A stretch of DNA of 64,000 nt from Zygaena filipendulae (lineage: Eukaryota; Arthropoda; Insecta; Lepidoptera; Zygaenidae): the NCBI GenBank assembly GCA_907165275.2, contig OU015674.1, positions 4,737,001 through 4,801,000 on the forward strand, written 5' to 3'. Shown piece by piece: positions 34,723 through 43,483 of this stretch. The notes under the pieces were generated by a model. The model was not told the origin of the DNA and did not search any database. It saw only the letters and a program-made list of their open reading frames with translations. A program made the position numbers and the translations under genes. The stretch's first letter is position 1. The number at the start of each line of letters is the position of its first letter.

Positions 34723-34959
34723 CTAATATTATAAATGCGAAAGTGAGTTTTTGTTTGTTTACTTGTTTGTTACGCTTTTACGCCTGAACGGCACAACCGA
34801 TCATCGTGAAATTTTGCAAACAAGTGTTCAGGAGGTTTATTTACTACTAGCTTTTCGGAATCCCTGAACTCCGGACTGTCCGGAACTTTAAACAGCTAAT
34901 GGAAAATAAACCCCCTGAAAACTTGTATGCAAAATTTCACGATGATCGGCTGTGCCGTT
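34723..34959. mobile_element. Inverted pair of Helitron 5' segments
   Basis: A subfamily A 5' end starts TCCTTACTAATATTATAAAT. The segment 34787-34850 (AACGGCACAACCGATCATCG onward) is repeated inverted at 34901-34959, around a 50-base centre containing CCGGACTGTCCGG. The inversion begins inside the element, beyond GGTTTATTT. Confidence 0.65.
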
Positions 34960-35621
34960 TTATTTTTTGTTATTTTTTGTCGATGTATTGATAGTTGATA
35001 CATCCAGAAATACAACAATGAATTGTGATTAGCTAGAATAATAATTTTCACTAGTAAAATTAATCCTGTTTACTTGTCATAAATGTGAATGGCAACTATC
35101 AACAGATTCGGATTGGCGACGCCAGTTGGCAGCACCGTCGTTGTGCACGTTCCCTATATATTATATTAAAACAAATTATTATCAGGCATGAAGTAATAAA
35201 CTAATATACATATTTTAACATCGACTTTAAGAAGTTTTTAGTTAAGTTTTATTAAAAGTAATCAAAATTAAAAAAAAAGAAAAAAGTCTCTAGTTTGTGA
35301 GAACTCAGACAATGTTGCAAATAAAAGTTGAATCACGAAGGGGAAACACACGTTATTAATCGTTCATTTATTTAGTGTTAAAATCACAGTAATCTTTAAT
35401 TTGCAACATTATTTGTGTACCCACAAATTAGAGAAAGTGTTTTTTTTATTATTATTTTAAATAAAATTTAATAATTTAATTACAAACTTTTAAAGTGTTA
35501 AAAGATGTATATTAATTTATTACTTCACGTCTAATTATTATTTGTTTTAATATAGATACGTAACTATTTCTATACTCTGCCTTTTTATGTTCTGCTAATT
35601 CTGCCGGTGTGTATATAAAAG

Positions 35622-35903
35622 AAAGTCGTGTTAGTTACTCCAATTATAACTCAAGAACGGCTGAACCGATTTGGCTGAAAATTGGTGGGGAGGTAGCTTA
35701 GAACCAGGAAACGGACATAGGATACTTTTTATCCCGGAATTCCCGCAGGAACTCCGGTCGGTGAAATCTCATGAAATTTTGCGTACTTTGGTACACATTG
35801 TCAGGGGTACAGAAAAGGACATAGGGTAGGTACCTACTTTGCATTCCGGAATTCCTGCGGGATCTCCGAAATTTCCGCGGGTAACACCGCGGGGCACAGC
35901 TAG
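35622..35903 (+). mobile_element. Helitron-like copies (two subfamilies fused)
   Basis: The first part reads AGTCGTGTTAGTTACTCCAA, ACGGCTGAACCGATTTGGCT and GGAACTCCGG. Then a subfamily A segment (CATTGTCAGGGGTACAGAAA) runs to the end CACCGCGGGGCACAGCTAG at 35903. Confidence 0.65.
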
Positions 35904-35977
35904 TACTTAGATAAAACGCAAAGTTTAGGAGTTGGAGGTCGCGACGTCTAGGACGTAACTAGGTGTACCTATGTGAC

Positions 35978-36108
35978 GGACTTTCAACTCAATATTGTAT
36001 TGCCGTTATTTTTTGATTACGTAAAAAAAGAAAAATACGTGTTTAATATTTGTTATTATGCAATCTACAGGACGGATTAAAAATTTAAATTTAGTCATCA
36101 TGCCCATT
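35978..36108 (+). mobile_element. MITE family 1, fragment e
   Basis: Right half only: ACTTTCAACTCAATATTGTA, TTATTTTTTGATTACGTAAA, TCTACAGGACGGATT and the terminus TCATGCCCATT. Confidence 0.65.
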
Positions 36109-36844
36109 GAACGAGGCGAAAAAAACATTATTAACTGTTATACGAAAATATAGAAAAAAAAATTGAAGTGGAAACTAAAACCTAATCAATAAAATAAATT
36201 ACTATTTAATAAAAAATAAATGTCTGAGTATAATTTCAATTTTCAGTAGGTACAACTCTAATTACTTAACGTTGATATCTAATAACTGAAAAGCATTCTC
36301 ATGTAGAGAAATACAAGTACACAAACTTATAGAGGTAAACAACTAAAGTTCACAGAAGCTAGGTCACGTAGGTCAAAGCCTAAGTGCTCAAGCAAATACA
36401 GGCTTGACTGACGGTGGCATTGCAGTGTTAAAGTGACAACTCGTGTACGTACGATGTTGATATGTTAATGAAATTCAGTGTGGAGGCATTTATCGTGGCA
36501 TAGGTAATTACGGCGTTATAATACTGAGGTTGCTATAGTGGTTAATTAATTCACAAAAATAAAGCTGATATGATTTGAAGAGAGCGTCAAACGTGGAGAG
36601 ATCATGAGAAACAACCACTGTTCCTTATTTAACGGTTATCTATACTATTCTAGTTTAAGTCTCACGATTGTACTTATTTTATCTTTATGGTATCAAATAA
36701 ACTTTTTTCTATTCTATTCTATTCTAATATTATAAAGAGGAAAGATTTGATTTTTTTGTTTGTTTTTTTGTTACGATTTAACTCAAAAACTATTGGACCG
36801 ATTTCAAAAATCCTTTCACCAAGCTACATTATCCCTGAGTAACA
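36109..36844. other. Intergenic DNA with a LINE tail and a Helitron piece
   Basis: A LINE-like tail ends in (TTCTA)n near 36700-36725 (AAATAAACTTTTTTCTATTC). A Helitron-like plus-strand 5' segment follows at 36727-36844 (AATATTATAAAGAGGAAAGA). No gene. Confidence 0.4.
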
Positions 36845-37068
36845 TCCTAGTAATATTATAAACGCGAATGTTTGTAAGTATGTATGGATGGATGGACAGA
36901 TGGATGGATGTTTGTTACTCTTTCACGCAAAAACTACTGAATGGATTTAATTGAAACTTTACAATAATATAGCTTATACATCATATTAACACATAGGGTA
37001 CTTTTTATTCCGGAATCCCCGCGGGAACTCCGAAATTATCGCGGGTGAAACCGCGCGGGACAGCATAG
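36845..37068 (+). mobile_element. Helitron-like element E
   Basis: Starts TCCTAGTAATATTATAAACG, contains a (GGAT)n-like stretch (GTATGGATGGATGGACAGAT), then TTACTCTTTCACGCAAAAAC and the hairpin end CGCGGGTGAAACCGCGCGGG. The terminus has become CATAG. Confidence 0.7.
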
Positions 37069-38111
37069 TAGTAGCAGCAACAATACAAGTCACTAGAGAA
37101 TCACACAAATGAACTATAACGTGACGTGTAAACTCTTTGTGAATGAAAAATATATTCAATCTTTTTTGAAGATGCTAGCTCAGACGTGTTTTATAACAAT
37201 GCAACGTCAGCTTGTCCCAATTTCAAGTCGACTTAAGATAGCGCTACCAGAATACCAACCTCAATTCGCATTGTCAATGGATGGCGCCGCATCGCAATAA
37301 TTCCGCCAATGTAATTAAAATTTTATTAAAAGCAGCTCCTAGACCTTTGCAGGTCAGAAACCTATAACACATGACCTGCCGCTTCACGGCTTCGATCGAC
37401 ATAAACTCCAGAATTTCAACTGTCAAAATATGACACCGGCCAAATTGCTACTTGGCGACATTACTTCGGCCTTTATTTTAAAACATTGGCCAAAGTATTT
37501 GTCTAAATGTAATGCGACAATATACATATACCACGGATTACACGTCCGCTAATTGAGTACCTTATTATCTTAGTAGTGATTTCAAAGCTCAACTTCTCTA
37601 AGTACGTTTTATAATGGGAAAAGTTGCGTATTAAATGGCATAATATGTAGAAACATAAGTTTTAATATTCTTACTTGAGCGACTACGGTCCACTCATTTG
37701 GTTTAATATCATCGCTGCTGGGAATAATACTTAGTCTTATTGTTCGTAATACTATTTTACCTGGTGTCTAAGTCATTATACATCTTTGTCTAGATTTTGC
37801 TTGTTATTACAACTTATTTAATTATATTTATTTACCTAAGTACTGTAGAGCTTGAACTGTTGTAGTATGGAGTCGACCAAAGATAATAAAATCATATAAT
37901 CACTACATTTTAGAGTCGACTTCCATCACGACACTGGGTTGAAAATGGAAATGTTAGAAACAATAGAATTCAAAAGAGATGTCACGTAGAAAGAACAGAG
38001 GATCTTGTTTTGTAAATTATAGAGAGAGAGCTTAGAAATGTGATACATGAAATTGATACGACTTGGGTAAAATATTTAAAACTTAAAAACTAAAAGTCTT
38101 ACCAAATGACT
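37069..38111. other. Intergenic DNA, no gene seen
   Basis: A 63-codon frame at 37109-37300 has no recognised domain. The remaining sequence shows no identified repeat. Confidence 0.4.
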
Positions 38112-38442
38112 AATAGGCTAGTTTCCTAAATTTTCTTTTTTAGTCCGTTTTGTAGATTATTAAAAAATATTGGACACGTATTTTTTTTTTTTTATGTAAG
38201 CAAAAAATAACGGAGATATATCAAGTCGAAATTTCACATGACGTCACGCCTCGCTACAGTTTGTTCGCACGTTATAGCGAGCTGTGACATCACGAGTCCC
38301 CCACCCTAAACTTTAATGCGCTTTATCTATGCATATTTCCATTATTTTGAAAAAGCAAAAAATACGTGTCTTTTATTTTTTTATTATCTAACTGACGGAC
38401 TAAATATAATTTTGATTTTTTTACCCAGGAAACTAGCCTATT
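38112..38442 (-). mobile_element. MITE family 1, copy f, best-preserved termini
   Basis: Perfect 16-bp terminal inverted repeats AATAGGCTAGTTTCCT and AGGAAACTAGCCTATT. One intact TGACGTCA at 38239-38246. The interior matches the family (CACCCTAAACTTTAATGC, CTAACTGACGGACTAAA). Confidence 0.85.
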
Positions 38443-38472
38443 GTAAGTTAAGATAATTAGACCTTACCTTAA

Positions 38473-40091
38473 CACGTTAAGTGCGGAACGAGGCCTAAAT
38501 CACCCCACATGCAACTTCCTTGTGGTGCGGCAAGGAAAAACGTGAACATCTCTGTCGTGCGAAGGGCATAGCTTTGGTTTGGTCCAGTGTAGAAAAGAGA
38601 TAAATGTATATTTGAGATGCGCTAATGGTCCCGGACTCGGTGGTATACCTACCTTGGTACCGGATGTCTTAGGCCTCGTACCGCACTGAATTAATATAAT
38701 TTTAATGCAGTGCGGAACGAGGCTAAAACGTCCCATATCCCCTCGGACCTCGTACCGCACCCAACGCGAGCTCCCCGCGACTAGTGTTGTGCATCACGTC
38801 GATTGGAGAGCACGTCCTTTTACATCGCCGAAGATGTCTAAACGATGTCGGAAGAAGTTAATTTTAAAAAACCCAGAAACGGAACCAAAACAGGTAAGTT
38901 TTTTAATTGATATTTTTGTAGGTAGTGAAAAACTCCACAAAAAACGCAAAGCAGCCGTTGACAAAACAGGTAGAGGAGTAGAGTAGTAGGAGAAACTTAT
39001 AGAATCTTTTATAAAAAAGGAAATCGATGAGATCCCAGGTAATGTAATGCTCAGATATATTTCTTGACAGTTAAAACAAGTAAACTTTCAATAGGCTGAC
39101 GATAGTCAACGTGTAGAAGCTTTCATAAACAAAGCCTGGTCATTATTAAGTTATTTATTATTGTTTCATTTTCGCAAAATTAAATTATTTTGAATTTAAG
39201 CTACCTTACCTACCTACTCTTTCAACATTTTAAGCATAAAGCAAACACATTCATTTAATGCAGTTATACATTATCATTGTTATTCTCATCTACGATCTAA
39301 CCTAAGTAACAATGCCAGTTTTATTACGTTATCTTTACATTTTTGTTATTTTTCAGCACCTGAAAGCAGCGCACGTCATTGCCTTGAAAAGGGTGAAAAA
39401 AGAAGAAGATGTGTTGGTTGTTACCAGAAACTACGCACATTTTTACCATCTCGTGAAGCTGACGAAAAATCCAAAAAGATTTTGACTCAGTGCTCTAAGT
39501 GCAAAAAATCTTATTGTCTACCCTGTTTCAATGAAAAACACTCATAAATAAGTACAAAATATGTATTGAGATTTTTTATAAAAAAGTATATTGTTACTGA
39601 TTTTTTTATGTCAATTAAAGTTTTAATAAGTGTATTTTTAAAGCCCGAGGCAGAGTAAATAAGATAGTTTCTTTTCTACTTCGGGTTTTCTTTTTTTTCT
39701 ATTCTGTGACTATTATTTCACACGAAAATAGTTAAACGTCGTTGCGTCGATATTATTTTTCTCATCACTAATCTTAGCGAAAATTTACACAATTTCAGTG
39801 CGTTACGAGGTGTATAAGATCCCATATTTTATTTTGCCAATAATTAATAAACTAGCTATCAGATCCCGGGGCGACGGTACATTAAGGTTCATCAATTCAC
39901 TGTCTATGTCGTTAAGGACCAAAATTTTCATTTATCTTTGATTTCGCGCCAGAAAATGGATTTTAGTCTGTTAAAGGAGGTGGGGTCTAATAGACCGCGT
40001 GTCGCCCTAACGTCTGGTCACGGTGCGGGCCGATAATACCTCGTGCCGCAGGAACGGAAAGTTTGCAAAAATTGGTGCCGCAGCTAACGTG
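38473..40091. mobile_element. piggyBac-type element, internally deleted
   Basis: Flanked by TTAA on both sides (38469-38472 and 40092-40095), the hallmark of piggyBac insertion. Ends are imperfect inverted repeats: CACGTTAAGTGCGG at the left and the complement of CACGTTAGCTGCGG at the right. The motif GTGCGGAACGAGG recurs in both orientations near both ends (38481, 38673, 38710, 38747, 39799, 40039), as expected for transposase-binding sites. At 1619 bp it is too short for a full transposase of about 600 residues and keeps only a cysteine-rich terminus. Confidence 0.8.
38834..39547 (+). CDS. Two-exon piggyBac-derived cysteine-rich protein (108 aa)
   Basis: Exon 1 is 38834-38969 and exon 2 is 39357-39547, with a GT-AG intron 38970-39356 (donor CAG/GTAGAG; acceptor after TTTTTCAG). 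The phases agree and the joined frame is 108 codons plus stop. Exon 1 starts MSKRCRKKLILKN, a basic segment. Exon 2 carries CVGCYQKLR, then CSKC, YCLPC and a final His (NEKHS), the C-terminal cross-brace zinc-binding domain of piggyBac transposases that helps bind the element's ends. The catalytic DDD core is entirely absent. If expressed, it would be a stand-alone DNA-binding domain and possibly a repressor of full-length relatives, which is inference. The splice model is inferred from sequence alone. An earlier donor (CAG/GTAAGT at 38893/38894) would put exon 2 in another frame. Confidence 0.5.
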
Positions 40092-40389
40092 TTAAAGGTA
40101 TAAGAAATCAAGCCAATAATGTCTGATCGTGAGTGTATTTTTATTCTAATGAGGTATCTAAATTATGCTGAAGGAGCTCTCTTAGCGTGGTTTTGAATTA
40201 TCTTTTTTTAATTTTCTATACTAAAACTGAAGTATCGATTTGCTGTCAATTTCAGTTAGATCGCAATAACAGACATCGGCCTATTCCAGTATGGATAAGA
40301 GTAGAGACTGAGAAGAGACTCCCTTTGGAACAGTTTTAGCTAGGATAATGTCATATTATCTGTGGTTTTAGTTATGATCTTTTTAAAAG

Positions 40390-40605
40390 CTAGCTGTGCC
40401 CCACAGTTTTATCCACGGTAGTCACAGAGTTCCCGCAAGAATTCCAGGATAAACTATACGCATAAATCGTCCTCTTGAATCACTCTATCTATTGGTGAAA
40501 ACCGCATTAAAATCCGTTCAGTATAGTTTTTGAGTTTATCGCCAACAGACAGACAGACAAACGCGGCGGAGGACTTTGTATTATAGTAGTTATGTAAGGA
40601 TGATA
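40390..40605 (-). mobile_element. Helitron-like element B, near-complete
   Basis: CTAGCTGTGCCCCACAG at the left, then TTCCAGGATAAACTATACGC, CACTCTATCTATTGGTGAAA, CAACAGACAGACAGACAAAC, GCGGCGGAGGACTTTGTATT and TTATGTAAGGAT at the right (complement of the TCCTTACATA start). Confidence 0.75.
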
Positions 40606-42204
40606 GGATATAAAAATATCTGCACAGAATAATGATTTGATGCCAAAACCTCAGTCAACTTTCTTCCTCTTTTTGTAGTGGATTTTCAAAAATAGTATGT
40701 TGAGCACGTTATACATTTATGGTTTCATAATAGACTGCAAAATCTTCGCAAGAGCTCTTGTTCAATCCGAGAAATATCTTATTACAAATGGAAATATGCA
40801 ACAAATACAATGCAACATAATCTTTAAAAAGTTTTTACCACCACAAAGATACACGACGCGACGGAAGTCGGAACCAACGAAGCCTCGGTTTCCACCAAAA
40901 ACTGCCATTCCTACATTTATTCAAAACAAAACAAAATACGCGGCAACTCGCTTAATCTTAGCAGCTATATAAGTATACCTACATATATAGTGGTAGTACT
41001 AGCGTCTTAGAGAGGAGCTAGGAACGCCGAGTGGTTCCTGGCTCCTAGGTATCTAGGCTATCCGGCCATCGGTTGAGCCGGGCGAGGGCAATTCAACCAG
41101 ACGTGAGACAAATGAATCGTACATACAACGTAGGCCGCGACCCTAGCTCGAGTCGAGCGCCCTCTATACTACGCCGCGCCGGCTGGCTAGTGATGGGAAC
41201 ACGTACACTATCGATAATTTGATTTATTAACGGACACGTAATGTATAGTACCTATTATAACGGTACGGTACGCGCACGCATTTCTTCTAAATCTTTTAGT
41301 AGGTTCTAGTAAATTTTTACAGTAATGATTATAACTGGCATACTACGTATACTACTGTATACTCGTGGTTTCACCTGTTTCATTACATTACCTATTTTTT
41401 TTTGATGGTATAGCCGAAATGTTATTTTATTGATTTTTCACAGTTCACACCCATTTTGCTGACGCCGTTCCTTGTAAGGTGCGCAATCATCAAATCTCTT
41501 TAATTCGGCAGCGCCACTGTCTCATAATGAATGATAAATTAATTTAGACAAAATGCAATTTTTTATTTTTCCAAAACCTACCATACGCACAATATGTTAA
41601 CCTACCAAAGTTTCTTTGCATTAAAAAACAGGATAGAAACGCATACCTACGTATCAAATGAACACAAAACTTTGCCATGTCAACATTTTTTCTTCGCGCA
41701 CTATTAATATTGTCTTTTTCTACGGTTTCTTTGAGTTTGTCTATAGAACTTCATAGAAACAAATTGAAAAGGATGAAAAATAGGTACTTCCTGCGCTTAT
41801 ATGCTATAGCGTTTTTTTCATGATAAGTAATAATAGTTTTGGCAGTTTTTTTTTTATTGTTACTCCATATTTAGAATATCGACAGTTAATAATGTCGACT
41901 CTTGCCCATCGTGACCGACCGAATACAATTGCACTGCACCCGCCAACACAAATGCAGCTCATCTCCACACAATGTGACACAGTGGGGTATACTACATAGC
42001 TAAGCGTGCAACGTATAAACTCAGTCAGTGTACGTACTATTTATGACAAAAGATAAATTAAATACAATTAATATGAACTCAGTTAAATATTCAACAATAT
42101 CATAACCACAATAAACGTAAATATGTGACGAAAAGACCAAGTTCCAATGTTTCGATTCATAAAAGTCGTTCGATCAAAATTATGGCCAAGTTCTTTCAAT
42201 CTTG
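40606..42204. other. Intergenic DNA with a GC-rich patch
   Basis: A 91-codon frame at 40697-40972 is Lys/Arg/Pro-rich with no recognised domain. A CpG-containing patch lies at 41010-41190 (GAGCCGGGCGAGGGCAATTC, CTACGCCGCGCCGGCTGGCT) without exon signals. No clear gene. Confidence 0.4.
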
Positions 42205-42930
42205 TGTTTTTAACCGACTTCCAAAAAGGAGGAGGTTCTATGTTCGATTGTATGTATGTTTTTTTTTTTTTTTTTTTATGTATGTTCACCGATTACTCGA
42301 AGACGGTTGGACCGATTTGAAAAATTCTTTTTTTGTTTGAAAGGGTATACTCCCAATTAGGTCCCATTGCCACCAAGTCTAGATCTGATGATGGGATCTT
42401 GGAGAAATCGAGGGAACTCTTCAAAAATTATAGGCACACCTATAGCGATTTGGGTATTTTTATAGTAAATCGTTTATTTGCTTTTGAAAAGCAAAATTTG
42501 AAGAAGTGGAACTGATGATGAAGACCACAGATGGTCATCGGAACTACTCAACATTAATACGTATTTCACGGATTCCGATTGGAGCGATTTCAAAAATTGT
42601 TTTTTTGTTTGAAAGGGGATACTCCCAAATTAATTCCATTGTCACCAAGTTGAGATCTGATGATGGGATCTTGGAGTAATCGAGGGAACTCTTCAAAAAT
42701 TATAGGTACACCTATAGCGATTTTTAGATCTTTTATAGTTAATCGTTTATTTGCTTTCGGAAAGTAAAATTTGAAGAAGTGGAACTGATGATGAAGACCA
42801 CAGATGGTCATCAGAACTACTAAATAATTTATTCGTTTTCTTTAATATGGTTTCTAAACAATTTATGCTCGTCACAATATATATGGTGAAGTGGAACTGA
42901 TGATGATGATGTACCAGGAGAACTCCTCAA
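42205..42930 (+). repeat. Dispersed repeat with 240-bp tandem duplication
   Basis: Begins TTTTTAACCGACTTCCAAAA, a very common lepidopteran repeat end, followed by GGAGGAGGTTC and a poly-T run. Two units of 240 bp (42311-42550 and 42583-42822) share TTTGAAAGGG-ATACTCCCAA, TGATGGGATCTTGGAG, CACCTATAGCGATTT and AAGACCACAGATGGTCATC. A third, partial unit is at 42885-42930. Confidence 0.8.
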
Positions 42931-43042
42931 TAATTAACGTCCCTGCGTCGGGAAAAGCAATATTTTGTAAAAGGTGATGAGCAGTTGACATTAGGCTATT
43001 GCAACTCAGAGAAATTACAAACTAAGTCACTTAAAAGCGAGA

Positions 43043-43483
43043 AATAAACAAAATTTTTAACAAAAAAATTAAAACCGACTTCCAAAAACACAAAACTAAA
43101 AATCTTAAAAATAAAAAGCTAAAAATAACAACATACCGATTAAATCCAAAAGACAAAAACACACGTAATATTATTATTGGTTTGTGCTACCACTAATCGG
43201 TATGAAGTCGGTGACAAGCCAAATATGGAGGGGGTAGATGGGCTAAGTCGACTCCCGCCACCAGCTCTTCGTGATCAGGACAACCAAAGTGGGCAGACAC
43301 CAGCAGGCTTGTCACCGAATTCAAACCGATTAGTGGTAGCACAAACCAATAATAATATTACGTGTGTTTTTGTCTTTTGGATTTAATCGGTATGTTGTTA
43401 TTTTTAGCTTTTTATTTTTAAGATTTTTAGTTTTGTGTTTTTGGAAGTCGGTTTTAATTTTTTTGTTAAAAATTTTGTTTATT
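43043..43483. repeat. Large hairpin, 178-nt arms
   Basis: Left arm 43043-43220, right arm 43306-43483, spacer 43221-43305. The outer 158 nt of each arm read as exact complements; the inner 20 have a few mismatches. The arm includes TTAAAACCGACTTCCAAAAA, linking it to the repeat at 42205. The spacer is GC-richer (GAGGGGGTAGATGGGCTAAG) and not shared with other copies here. Confidence 0.9.

Larger units (their letters stand above)
33767..35156. mobile_element. Inner TA-flanked element, about 1.39 kb
   Basis: Ends TAGGGAACGTGCAC and its complement GTGCACGTTCCCTA, each flanked by TA, fit a Tc1/mariner-type insertion into the outer MITE. No transposase frame is present. The interior holds other repeats: a 56-bp hairpin at 33880-33935, a Helitron-like copy at 34323-34515 and an inverted pair of Helitron pieces at 34723-34959. 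Confidence 0.7.
33706..35617. mobile_element. Outer MITE (family 5) split by another element
   Basis: Long inverted repeats: the left begins TATATACACACCGGCAG and the right ends with its exact complement. The match continues through GAACATAAAAAGG and GAGTATAGAAATA. The left arm breaks at 33766 and resumes at 35157 with TATATTAAAACAAATTATTA, which pairs with the interior of the right arm (about 35502-35562). Without the inserted element the MITE would be about 520 bp with arms of about 120 bp. Confidence 0.8.

Noticed and set aside
38834..38986. An unspliced 50-codon piggyBac peptide as the product
   Set aside because: Reading through stops at once, whereas splicing at 38969/39357 joins it in frame to the cysteine-rich domain with good splice sites.
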